Below are positions 1 to 7,350 of a stretch of 64,000 nt of DNA, piece after piece. This DNA is from Phycisphaerales bacterium. Lineage in GTDB: Bacteria; Planctomycetota; Phycisphaerae; Phycisphaerales; UBA1924. Made by a program: the position numbers and the translations under genes. A model generated the notes under the pieces. That model had not been told where the DNA came from, did not search any database, and saw nothing but the letters and a program-made list of their open reading frames with translations. Each line of letters opens with the position of its first letter. Within the stretch, counting starts at the first letter, position 1. The DNA lies in assembly GCA_029260515.1 (NCBI GenBank), contig JAJDDC010000070.1, positions 248,001 through 312,000 of the forward strand. Direction: 5' to 3'.

Positions 1-326
1 CGCATGCGGATGATCTTGTCGTCGGCCCGGTCGGACTCGAAGAAGTACCGGCTCGGACGCTTGACGCTCACGACCTTTTCCGAGCCGCGGACGATCGTCT
101 CGCGGACGCCGTCGGACAGCGGGAAGACGCCCAGGTCCTCGGGCGTGGTCTCGCCCACGTGCATGCTGACGCGGATGGTGACCGTGGTCTGGTTCTGGAC
201 GCCGACCTGGATCTTGTCGCGCACCGCGGGCTCGCCGGTGGTGTGGACAGAACTGCTCACGCACCCGGCGCACGCGGCCGCCACGCCCATCGCGATCCCG
301 AGCACCAGCATCCGTGCGCCCATCAT
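1..326 (-). CDS. Small lipoprotein, 3' end outside window
   Basis: The minus strand reads open from the ATG at 324-326 past the left edge, so the protein is partial. It begins MMGARMLVLG and has a hydrophobic stretch ending in the lipobox AACAGC at about residues 17-22, followed by Ser-rich residues. It should therefore be a membrane-anchored lipoprotein. The visible mature part contains a VGVQNQTTVTIRV segment that looks like a beta-rich module, similar in style to the lipoproteins at 2113-2499 and 4247-4819. Its start overlaps the stop of the preceding small gene by four bases (ATGA), so the two are probably translationally coupled. No catalytic motif is visible and the function is unknown. 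Confidence 0.7.
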   Translation of the reverse strand, partial: MMGARMLVLGIAMGVAAACAGCVSSSVHTTGEPAVRDKIQVGVQNQTTVTIRVSMHVGETTPEDLGVFPLSDGVRETIVRGSEKVVSVKRPSRYFFESDRADDKIIRM

Positions 327-532
327 CGCCCGTCCTCCTTGGACCAGCCCTCCGGCAGCTCGATCTCTTCCACGGTTGTCCGCCGGAGCACGACGCCCGC
401 GCGCTGTTCCTGCTCGGTCTCGCGCCGGACCTCGACGCGCCGGGGCCCGCCCGCGGGCGATTTGACGGCGCCGAATACGTGCCCGAAGAACCGCCCAATC
501 CCGCGCATGCGTGTGATTTGCTCGTCGCCCAT
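323..532 (-). CDS. Hypothetical protein, about 69 aa
   Basis: A small soluble, highly charged protein beginning MGDEQITRMRG. I prefer the ATG at 532, preceded by an AGGCGG-like Shine-Dalgarno, over an in-frame TTG at 562. The central part is basic (PRRVEVRRETEQEQ) and the tail is mixed-charge (EEIELPEGWSKEDGR). There is no signal peptide, membrane segment or recognised domain. Its stop overlaps the start of the downstream lipoprotein by four bases, which supports a real two-gene unit. I do not recognise it. Confidence 0.55.
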   Translation of the reverse strand: MGDEQITRMRGIGRFFGHVFGAVKSPAGGPRRVEVRRETEQEQRAGVVLRRTTVEEIELPEGWSKEDGR

Positions 533-632
533 ATCCGCCTGTTCCGGGGTGCGTCCGGGCAATGGTACCAGCGCACACGCGAGGCGACGCGGGGACGCCC
601 CCCGATCGCCCGCCCCAGTGCGGGAGCGAGAC

Positions 633-1205
633 TCAGGCCTTGTGGTGCTCGGCGCCCGACCCGCCGTGCTTGTACGCGCCCTGCACTACCTGATCGACCA
701 GCCCGACCGCCCGCTCTGGCGTGACGTTCTCGTGCAGGTCCTCGTCCACGAGCATCGCTGGCGCGCTGCCGCACGAGCCGAGGCACTCGAGCTCGACGAG
801 CGTGAACTTCCCGTCCTCGGTCGTCCCGCCCACGTCGATGCCCAGCCTGGTCTTGATCGCCTCGGTGACGTCCGTGGCGCCGCAGAACTCGCACGCGATC
901 GAGCGGCAGACCGACACGAGGCACTCGCCCTTGCGGTTGAGCCAGTACTCCTCGTAGAACGTCGCGGTGTCGAGCACCTCGGAGGGTTTGACGCCCAGGG
1001 CGTCTGCGACCTCAAGCATCGCCTGGTGGGGGATCCAGCCGTACTCGTGCTGGATCATGTGCAATGCCGGCAGCACCGCCGCCAGGGGCTTCTCGAAGCG
1101 GGGGCGGATCTCGCCCGTGAGCTTCTCGCGCATCGCGGGCGTGAGATACGCCTCGCCGCGACGCTCGATCTTCGCGGACGCCGACTGTTTCGTGATCCAG
1201 CCCAT
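633..1205 (-). CDS. nuoE: NADH-quinone oxidoreductase subunit E (NuoE)
   Basis: This is the thioredoxin-like [2Fe-2S] subunit of the complex I NADH-input module, 190 aa, in the normal size range. An N-terminal helical region (residues 20-75) is followed by the cluster domain. The four ligands are visible as C100-x4-C105 (in VCRSIACEFCG) and C141-x3-C145 (in ECLGSCGSAPAM). The ATG at 1205 is the natural start. The usual partners NuoF and NuoG are not adjacent: downstream are small lipoprotein genes, and NuoD lies about 5 kb away on the same strand. Complex I genes are therefore dispersed here. The family assignment is secure. Confidence 0.96.
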   Translation of the reverse strand: MGWITKQSASAKIERRGEAYLTPAMREKLTGEIRPRFEKPLAAVLPALHMIQHEYGWIPHQAMLEVADALGVKPSEVLDTATFYEEYWLNRKGECLVSVCRSIACEFCGATDVTEAIKTRLGIDVGGTTEDGKFTLVELECLGSCGSAPAMLVDEDLHENVTPERAVGLVDQVVQGAYKHGGSGAEHHKA

Positions 1206-1264
1206 CGCGGCCTCCTCGGGGGTGTCCCGGCCGGGATGCTATCCCCCTCGGGCAGCGTCGGATC

Positions 1265-1993
1265 TCACGGGCACCCGGCGCCGAACGCGATCAGAAACCC
1301 GAGCACATCACTGAAGTCCAGCACGTCGAACGGCGGCGCGACGTCCGCCAGCGAGCACCCGGGCCCCGGGTCGCCGTTGGGCAGGACCGAGGCGTCGTCC
1401 ACCCGGTACCCCAGATTCGTCGTGTAGAACAGCCCGTCGATCACCTCCCCCGCGTCGGTCGCGAGCTGGACGCGCGGGGCGGAGATGTACTCGTAGTTGT
1501 CGATCGGGAGCACACCCGCGACGGGCGTGCTCAAGACGTTCAGCCCGTCAAGGTGCAGCACGAACAGACCGCCGTCGAACGTGACGCGGAACGACGCGAT
1601 CGCGAAGCCCTGCCCGGCCGAGTACTCGATCACCGCCGCGACCCCGGGGTCGCCCAGCTCGTATGTCTCCCGGACGAGCCGGTCGTCAACCGTGTGTGTC
1701 AGATGAAGTGTCATCGCTGCGACCTCGTGCACCGACATCACGCCGTCGATATCGATCGCCGCAGTGCCGGGGTCAAAGTAGATTTCGAACTGCGCCGTCG
1801 CGTAGTTGGGGGGGAAGACCGGCTCCGAGTCGGAAAACGAGCCGACCCAGCCGCCGTCCTGCATCTCCCCACCGAAGAAGTCCGCGTTCGTCGAGAAGCC
1901 GCCGGTCAGCCGCAGAAACTGCGCGTCCGCGGGCGACGCCAGAAAGGCCAACGTTGTCGCGCACGCGAGTGCGATACGAGTAAACATCTTCAT
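1265..1993 (-). CDS. Secreted GC-type dockerin-anchored protein
   Basis: About 242 aa. The start MKMFTRIALACA at 1993 follows a strong GGAGGGAG ribosome site. The N-terminus is a Sec signal peptide with likely cleavage after ASPADA. The body is beta-rich with no visible catalytic motif. The C-terminus carries a single EF-hand/dockerin-like unit bounded by cysteines: it opens CSLADVAPP, continues LDFSDVLGFLIAF and ends GAGCP. The proteins at 41681-42532 and 42766-43692 end in the same tag but with two repeats. From the family this tag is a C-terminal module of exported Phycisphaerae proteins. A role in surface attachment or sorting is inference. Confidence 0.8.
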   Translation of the reverse strand: MKMFTRIALACATTLAFLASPADAQFLRLTGGFSTNADFFGGEMQDGGWVGSFSDSEPVFPPNYATAQFEIYFDPGTAAIDIDGVMSVHEVAAMTLHLTHTVDDRLVRETYELGDPGVAAVIEYSAGQGFAIASFRVTFDGGLFVLHLDGLNVLSTPVAGVLPIDNYEYISAPRVQLATDAGEVIDGLFYTTNLGYRVDDASVLPNGDPGPGCSLADVAPPFDVLDFSDVLGFLIAFGAGCP

Positions 1994-2112
1994 GTGCTCC
2001 CTCCCGCACGGCGCAGCACGCGCCGCAGCCGCGAGCGTACCGGGACAGCAGGGCGGATGGAAGCGTGATCGCGCGGATCCGAGCCAGGCGCAGGCTCGAG
2101 GCGTCACCGCTC

Positions 2113-2499
2113 TCACTCGACCCGGCGAACAACAAATCCGGACCAGTCCTCGCTGGAGCCCGCCTCGACGACGAACGCGTTGTACCCACGCCGCAGGCGA
2201 TGGTCCTCGGGCAGGTCGCCGATGTCGCCCGGGCGCGAGACCCGCACGCTCACCGGCTCGAGGGCGTCTGCGTCCACAGGGCCCAGCTCGCCCATCTCGC
2301 CGTCGCTCACGAACGCCTGCCCGAGGACCTGGTCGGAATCGAACGCGCGGTCGCGGACAATCCTGGCCAGGAGACGCCGCCCCGAGTTGTTCTGGATCTC
2401 CACGCGGTAGCTGGCGCCGCACCCGCACAGCAGGCACGCGGCGAGCACGCACACGACGCCGCCCGGGCCCGAGATCGCTTCCGCCCGCTTGATACGCAT
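2113..2499 (-). CDS. Small lipoprotein, hypothetical
   Basis: About 128 aa. I chose the ATG at 2499 (MRIKRAEAISG), which follows a GGAGGA ribosome site, over an upstream in-frame extension. A hydrophobic segment ends in the lipobox LLCGC at about residues 21-25, so the product should be lipid-anchored. The mature part begins ASYRVEIQNNSGRRL and is predicted beta-rich. The phrase V-x-x-N-x-(T/S)-G-R-x-L recurs in the protein at 4247-4819 and loosely in the lipoprotein at 1-326, suggesting related modules. No enzyme motif is present and the role is unknown. Confidence 0.7.
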   Translation of the reverse strand: MRIKRAEAISGPGGVVCVLAACLLCGCGASYRVEIQNNSGRRLLARIVRDRAFDSDQVLGQAFVSDGEMGELGPVDADALEPVSVRVSRPGDIGDLPEDHRLRRGYNAFVVEAGSSEDWSGFVVRRVE

Positions 2500-2579
2500 C
2501 GCGTGTCCTCCGTGAGGTTCGCACCGGCCGCCGGATTCGTTCGCCGCCCGCCGCCCGCGCCACATTACACTCCCCCGCG

Positions 2580-3326
2580 ATGCCCCGCCCCGCGCGACAC
2601 GCCGGCGTCCTGGTGCTCTGCCTGCTCGCCCTCGCCATGGGCGCGTGCGCCCGCCAGCTCTCGCTCTCCGACGAGCAGCTCGAGCGCGTCCGCGCCCGCA
2701 CGCCCGCGATCATGCCCATCACCACGCCCACGAGCGTGGGGACCAGTTTCTTCATCACCCCCGGCTGGGCGCTGACCGCGGCCCACGTCGTGGACGACGC
2801 GCCCGAGGGCGCCCGCATCAGCGTCGAGCGGGGCGACACCGGCGAACGCCTCCCACTCTCGCTCGCCCTGCCCCCGGGCGCCGACGACCCAGACCGCGAG
2901 GGCGTGGACGACTGGGCCGTCCTCTACCGCCCGCACTCGATCACCGACCCGGACATCCCGTTCCTCCGCACGCCCATCGATACGAGCATCGAGCCGGCGC
3001 CGGGCGAGGACGTGTTCGCCGTCGGCCTGTCGTGGTACGACTCGCAGACCCAGGGCGTCGAGCGGCGCGCCCGGGCGATGCGCCTGCGCGTCACGCGGGC
3101 GCCCGTCGCGGGGCAGGACTCGCACGACCTGATCTGGATGAAGTGGCCCCACCGCTTCGCGCCCCACGGCTTCTCGGGCGGGCCCGTGTACGCCGAGGAC
3201 GACCGGGGCGAGCTCGTCGCCGTCGGCGTCATCATCCACGTCTACTACCGGGGCTGGACGTGGTGGCTTGTCGCGCGCCGCATCTCCGACGAGATCGTCG
3301 AGTTCGCCGAGAGCCGCTCGCGGTGA
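2580..3326 (+). CDS. Trypsin-like serine protease lipoprotein
   Basis: A 248-aa protein with an N-terminal hydrophobic segment ending in lipobox MGAC (Cys23), so probably membrane-anchored and acting outside the cytoplasm. The chymotrypsin-fold triad is visible: His69 in LTAAHVV, Asp111 in VDDWAVL and Ser199 in HGFSGGPV. No PDZ domain follows, so it resembles a short trypsin-like peptidase rather than full DegP/HtrA. It ends exactly where the convergent protease gene on the other strand ends (3326/3327), leaving no intergenic base. The substrate is unknown. Confidence 0.87.
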   Translation: MPRPARHAGVLVLCLLALAMGACARQLSLSDEQLERVRARTPAIMPITTPTSVGTSFFITPGWALTAAHVVDDAPEGARISVERGDTGERLPLSLALPPGADDPDREGVDDWAVLYRPHSITDPDIPFLRTPIDTSIEPAPGEDVFAVGLSWYDSQTQGVERRARAMRLRVTRAPVAGQDSHDLIWMKWPHRFAPHGFSGGPVYAEDDRGELVAVGVIIHVYYRGWTWWLVARRISDEIVEFAESRSR

Positions 3327-4214
3327 TCATGACCCGTCCGGCTCCGCGGCGTGCGTCATCGCACCACGTGCCGCGTCGGGCACGACCGCGGCGCTGAAGA
3401 ACGACCCGCGCATCCGCGACTTGTTCGCGACACCCACGAGCACGAGCCCGCCCCCGCGCCAGACGAACACGCCCCCGCCCGACGCGCCGCGCGCCCGCTC
3501 GCCCAGGGCGCCCCGCGTGCGCACGCGGAACCAGCCGTCATCGACGCGCTCGACCCGCCCCTCGATCACGACGGGCGCCGGGGGCGACCACGACCCCGCC
3601 AGGTCGTCGGCCCACTTGAGCCCGTCCTTCCAGCCCGCGGGCAGGTAGTGGAGCGGGAAGCCCACGACGTACGCCGCCTCCCCCTCGGCGGGCTCGCCCC
3701 ACGCGGGCGCCGACGCCCATCCGCCCCCACGACCACCCCCCGCCCCGCCCGCCTGCTCCACGCGCAGCAGCGCCCAGTCCACGTCCGCGTCCTCGCCGCC
3801 CGCGTCGGCGTCCTCGGGACGCTGCGGCCGGTAGCCCGCCCCCACCAGGCGGACGACCCGGACGTGGTCGTCGATGAGCATGCGCGAGGTCTGCGTCACG
3901 CCCGCGAGCAGCTCGCCGGGCACGCAGTGGGCGGCCGTCAATATCAGGTCGGGCCCGACCGAGACGCCGCACGCCGCCGACGCGTCCGCCGTCCCGTCGC
4001 CCCGGACCTCCTCGATCCGCAGCAGGAACCGCGTCGCGTACGTCGCGTCCAGCAGCGCCGCATCCGAGACCACGATCTCGCGCGACACGGGCGCCTGAGG
4101 CGGTCCGGCGCACCCGGTCAGCAAACCGCCCAGCACCAACCACAGCCCGGCCACGGCGCGCGCGCCGACGCCCGTCCCGTGACAGTGTCGAGCTTGCGCG
4201 ATCATCCTTGGCAT
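3327..4214 (-). CDS. Trypsin-like serine protease lipoprotein
   Basis: A 295-aa protein. The hydrophobic leader ends in lipobox LLTGC (Cys35). The catalytic residues are His96 in LTAAHCV, Asp146 in DVDWALL and Ser245 in GASGGGVF. Cys82 and Cys97 flank the histidine as in classical trypsin-fold disulfides. A Gly-rich low-complexity loop (about residues 155-166) sits between the Asp and Ser parts. No PDZ domain follows. It converges without a gap on another trypsin-like lipoprotein, but the two are too different to be a recent duplication. ATG codons at 4214 and 4205 are both possible starts. Confidence 0.86.
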   Translation of the reverse strand: MPRMIAQARHCHGTGVGARAVAGLWLVLGGLLTGCAGPPQAPVSREIVVSDAALLDATYATRFLLRIEEVRGDGTADASAACGVSVGPDLILTAAHCVPGELLAGVTQTSRMLIDDHVRVVRLVGAGYRPQRPEDADAGGEDADVDWALLRVEQAGGAGGGRGGGWASAPAWGEPAEGEAAYVVGFPLHYLPAGWKDGLKWADDLAGSWSPPAPVVIEGRVERVDDGWFRVRTRGALGERARGASGGGVFVWRGGGLVLVGVANKSRMRGSFFSAAVVPDAARGAMTHAAEPDGS

Positions 4215-4246
4215 ACGCGGACTCTAGCGGACGCGCCAGCTCGCCG

Positions 4247-4819
4247 TTACGGCGCGGCCACCTCGGTGTGCGTATCGCCAGCCGGACCCTCAACCGCGCC
4301 CGCAGCCGACACCATCAGGCGCCCGTCCTGCTCGAACAGACGCACCTCCCACGCGCCCTCGCCGAGCGTCACGGGGTGCATGATCGTGCGCACGACTGCG
4401 TCGCCCTCCAGAGGTGTCGCCCCGCCGAGCACAAGCACCGAGGTCTCGTATGCCCGGTCCGCCGGGTGCAGCTCGTTCTTGAGTGACGACGTCGCACCCT
4501 CACTCGGCGCCAGCTCGAAGAACGTCGCCCCCCGGGCGCCGAGCGACGCGAGCGGGTCGTCTTGTGTCCCCTCGACGCTCGAGGGCATGCCCGCAGCGTG
4601 CGAGACCATGAGCGGGCGGCCCGTTTCGTTGACCACGCGGACCTCCGCCGCGGCCGCGCGCACACCGGGCCCTGCCTCCGACGGCGTTCCCTGGATAGCA
4701 CGGAGCGTCCCCTCGACCGGCCCCGTTCCGAGAATGTTCAGTGTGTCGCCGACGAGCACGCCGACAACCAACACCCCACCAGCCGCGAGCACACGCCTAA
4801 AGCCAGATCCATCGCCCAT
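4247..4819 (-). CDS. Membrane-anchored hypothetical protein
   Basis: A 190-aa protein starting at ATG 4819 behind an AGGAG ribosome site. One hydrophobic segment at residues 10-30 (VLAAGGVLVVGVLVGDTL) is probably a signal anchor. The remainder is a soluble domain containing VRVVNETGRPLMV, which resembles the N-x-(T/S)-G-R-x-L phrase of the lipoprotein at 2113-2499. No catalytic motif is visible. It is divergent from the gene starting at 4941, and the 121 bases between them must hold both promoters. Not recognised. Confidence 0.65.
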   Translation of the reverse strand: MGDGSGFRRVLAAGGVLVVGVLVGDTLNILGTGPVEGTLRAIQGTPSEAGPGVRAAAAEVRVVNETGRPLMVSHAAGMPSSVEGTQDDPLASLGARGATFFELAPSEGATSSLKNELHPADRAYETSVLVLGGATPLEGDAVVRTIMHPVTLGEGAWEVRLFEQDGRLMVSAAGAVEGPAGDTHTEVAAP

Positions 4820-4940
4820 CGCAGGCTCCTTTGTGTTCGAACCACTTCATTCGGCATCCGCCCGCAGATTTTTCACCATCCCCGCCTGCCCGCGGTCTCG
4901 CGGTATCGTGCGGGAAGCGGCGGAACCGGGAGGGCCCATC

Positions 4941-5870
4941 ATGCAGGTTCGGCGGTACTGGGCGTCCGTAGAGGTACACAAAGAGTCCGGACGCCGTCGC
5001 ATCCACACCCGTGTCTGGGGCGGGTCCGACCTCAGCGAGGCCGACGCGAGAACCGAGGCGCAGCGCAGGGCCGAGGCGACCGACTGGGAACGCGTCCTCG
5101 CGGGCGAGCGCACGTCCGCCGGGCCCGGGAACTACTCCTATCACCGCGGCGCGAACCCAGAGCCCCTCATCGACGAAACGCTCGATGAGGACGGCGGACG
5201 CGCCGGCGCGGTCACCATCAACCGCTACGGCGCCCGCGTGCTCAACACCGCCTCGCTCGCGTTCATCGATGTGGACACCCACGAAACGCCCGGGCGCGTA
5301 TTGAAACTCCTCAACCCGGACGCGCCGACGCCCGGCGCCACACGCCCGGGCCTGCTGGGCAGGCTCAAGGACGCGCTGGGCGGCCCGCCCGAGCCATCGC
5401 CCGCCGACGTCGAGGACGCCGTGCTCGCCTCGGTCCGCGCGTGGTCGCGGCAGACCACGGGCCGCGGCGCCCGCGTCTACCGCACCGCCGCGGGCCTGCG
5501 CCTGCTGATCCTCAACCCCCCGATGGACCCGACCGCCGACGCGACGCGCGACCTCATGCTCCGCCTCGCCGCCGACCCGGCGTACGTATCGCTGTGCCGC
5601 GTGCAGGCCTCGTTCCGCGCCCGCCTGACGCCCAAGCCGTGGCGCCTGAAGGGCCTGCGGGACCTCCAGCCCGTCATCAACTACGAGACGATCGCCGACG
5701 AGCGCACGGCCATGTGGCTCGACGCGTACGCCGGCGCGAGCCGCGCGCACGCCGTGTGCGAGCTGCTCGAAGAGATCGGCGCCCGCGCGACGCCCGACCC
5801 GACCGCCGGGTATCTGCTCAAGCTGCACGACGAGGAGACGGGCGTGGGGTCGGGGCTGCCGCTGGCGTAA
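4941..5870 (+). CDS. Conserved-looking hypothetical protein, 309 aa
   Basis: I do not recognise a family with confidence. The start at ATG 4941 (MQVRRYWASVEVHKESG) follows a GGGAGGG ribosome site. There is no signal peptide or membrane segment, so it should be cytoplasmic. Notable parts are a YSYHRG segment near residue 70, a hydrophobic strand ending LAFIDVDTHE near residue 112 (a D-x-D metal-site-like arrangement), and GARVYRTAAGLRLLIL near residue 180. The D-x-D strand followed by a basic Gly-rich strand is faintly reminiscent of archaeo-eukaryotic primase-like folds, but this is a weak inference. The stop abuts the nuoD stop on the other strand with no gap. Confidence 0.7.
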   Translation: MQVRRYWASVEVHKESGRRRIHTRVWGGSDLSEADARTEAQRRAEATDWERVLAGERTSAGPGNYSYHRGANPEPLIDETLDEDGGRAGAVTINRYGARVLNTASLAFIDVDTHETPGRVLKLLNPDAPTPGATRPGLLGRLKDALGGPPEPSPADVEDAVLASVRAWSRQTTGRGARVYRTAAGLRLLILNPPMDPTADATRDLMLRLAADPAYVSLCRVQASFRARLTPKPWRLKGLRDLQPVINYETIADERTAMWLDAYAGASRAHAVCELLEEIGARATPDPTAGYLLKLHDEETGVGSGLPLA

Positions 5871-7160
5871 CTACCGATCCAACTCCGCCGCCACGATGTT
5901 CAAACTCCCCAGCACCGCGACCACGTCCGCGAGCATGTGCCCCTCGATGAGCTTGGGCATGAGCTGGTAGTTGATGAAGCTCGGCGGCCTCGTGCTTACA
6001 CGCCAGGCGCGGGGGCCGCCGTCGGAGACGATGTAGTAGCCCAGCTCGCCGTTGGCGGTCTCCTGGGCGCTGTACAGCTCGGCGACCGGGGGCTCCCAGC
6101 CGCGGTTGGACATGATCAGCTCGAAGTGCTGGATGAGGCCCTCGATCGAGCCGTACACCTGGCTCTTGGCGGGCTTGACCATCTTCGAGTCGGCGAATAC
6201 GTCCACCGGCCCGCCCGGGATGTGGTCGATGAGCTGGTCGATGATCTTGACCGACTGCTTGACCTCCTCGATGCGCACGAGGAAGCGGGCGTACACGTCG
6301 CCGTCCTCGCACACCGGCACGCTGAACTTGACCGCCTCGGCGCCCTCGCCGTCCCAGTTGTCCTGGTAACACAAATACGGCTCGTCCTTGCGCAGATCCC
6401 GCACCACGCCCGAACCGCGTGCGATCGGGCCGGTCGCGCTCCACGCGACGGCCTCGTCGCGCGTGAGCACGCCGACGCCCTGGGTCCGGTCCACGAAGAT
6501 GCGGTTGCGATTGAGCAGGCCCTCGATGTCCTTGATCGCCTGGGGCAGGTCGTCGTGCAGGAACGACTTAACCATGCGCTTGAAGGTCTCCTCGTCGGGC
6601 AGGTCCTGCATGAGCCCGCCGACGCGGGTCCAGTCCGGGTGGAAGCGCTGGCCGGAGATGTAGTCGCACAGGTCGTAGATCTTCTCGCGCGGGTTGAAGC
6701 CGTAGAGGAAGGCCGTGAACGCGCCCAGGTCGAGCCCCGCGGCGCCGATGCACAGCAGGTGGTCCTGGATGCGTCCGATCTCGGCCATGATGGTGCGCAG
6801 GACCTTGCACCGGGGCGTGATGTCGATGCCGAACAGCGCTTCGACGGCGCCGTGCCACGCGATGTCGTTGGACACCGGGCTCAGGTAGTTCATGCGGCTG
6901 ACGATGGTGACGTACTGGTTGTAATCCAGGTGCTCGCCGAGCTTCTCGAAGCCCGAGTGCAGGTAGCCGATGTGGGGCGTGCACCTCGCGATGCGCTCGC
7001 CGTCGAGTTCGAGGACCAGGCGGAGCGTGGTGTGCGTCGCCGGGTGCTGTGGCCCGAAGTTGAGCACCCACCGGTCGCCCGTGTCCACGTGCGAGGACAG
7101 GTACTCGGTGGTGTCGGCGTCTGGTGTGAGCCCCTGCTCGGGGCGGAGTGTGTAGGGCAC
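5871..7160 (-). CDS. nuoD: NADH-quinone oxidoreductase subunit D (NuoD)
   Basis: The 49-kDa quinone-site subunit of complex I. With the GTG start at 7160, preceded by CAGGAG, it is 429 aa, normal for the family. The N-terminal signature FGPQHPATHTT is at residues 35-45, followed by conserved stretches such as IGYLHSGFEK, NYLSPVSNDIAW and GSGVVRDLRKDEPY. The C-terminus ends in the usual GSLNIVAAELDR. The neighbours are not complex I genes: an unknown gene converges on it and a metal permease diverges from it. NuoE is about 5 kb downstream, so the nuo genes are split. Confidence 0.97.
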   Translation of the reverse strand: MPYTLRPEQGLTPDADTTEYLSSHVDTGDRWVLNFGPQHPATHTTLRLVLELDGERIARCTPHIGYLHSGFEKLGEHLDYNQYVTIVSRMNYLSPVSNDIAWHGAVEALFGIDITPRCKVLRTIMAEIGRIQDHLLCIGAAGLDLGAFTAFLYGFNPREKIYDLCDYISGQRFHPDWTRVGGLMQDLPDEETFKRMVKSFLHDDLPQAIKDIEGLLNRNRIFVDRTQGVGVLTRDEAVAWSATGPIARGSGVVRDLRKDEPYLCYQDNWDGEGAEAVKFSVPVCEDGDVYARFLVRIEEVKQSVKIIDQLIDHIPGGPVDVFADSKMVKPAKSQVYGSIEGLIQHFELIMSNRGWEPPVAELYSAQETANGELGYYIVSDGGPRAWRVSTRPPSFINYQLMPKLIEGHMLADVVAVLGSLNIVAAELDR

Positions 7161-7230
7161 GGCGGGCTCCTGCGGTGGCGGGGCACGACTATAGAGCCCG
7201 GAGCGTCGCGGACGGATCGCGACGTTGCCC

Positions 7231-7300
7231 GGGTGGGACAGGCGTCCCGCCTGTCTGCCGCGCGTGGGCGCACACCGGGCATACGGGACACCCGCCCCAC
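7231..7300. repeat. REP/BIME-like repeat, family C
   Basis: A paired inverted repeat between nuoD and the divergent permease gene. The left arm contains a perfect 7-bp hairpin, GACAGGC (7237-7243) with GCCTGTC (7249-7255), inside GTGGGACAGGC. The right arm GGGACACCCGCCCCAC (7285-7300) is an imperfect inverted copy of the outer part. Just upstream, around 7195-7215, is a stretch resembling a decayed family A repeat (AGCCCGGAGCGT). Repeats of this type are common between planctomycete genes. Its distance from a matching transposase suggests a non-autonomous copy. Confidence 0.55.
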
Positions 7301-7350
7301 CGCCGAGCCGCACCTGGAATATCCCGAACACCGTCGGCGTAGTGTCCTGC

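Noticed and set aside
4836-4852. tRNA T-arm-like string around GTTCGAACCAC
   Set aside because: It is a chance palindrome. No acceptor stem, anticodon arm or D-arm can be built around it.
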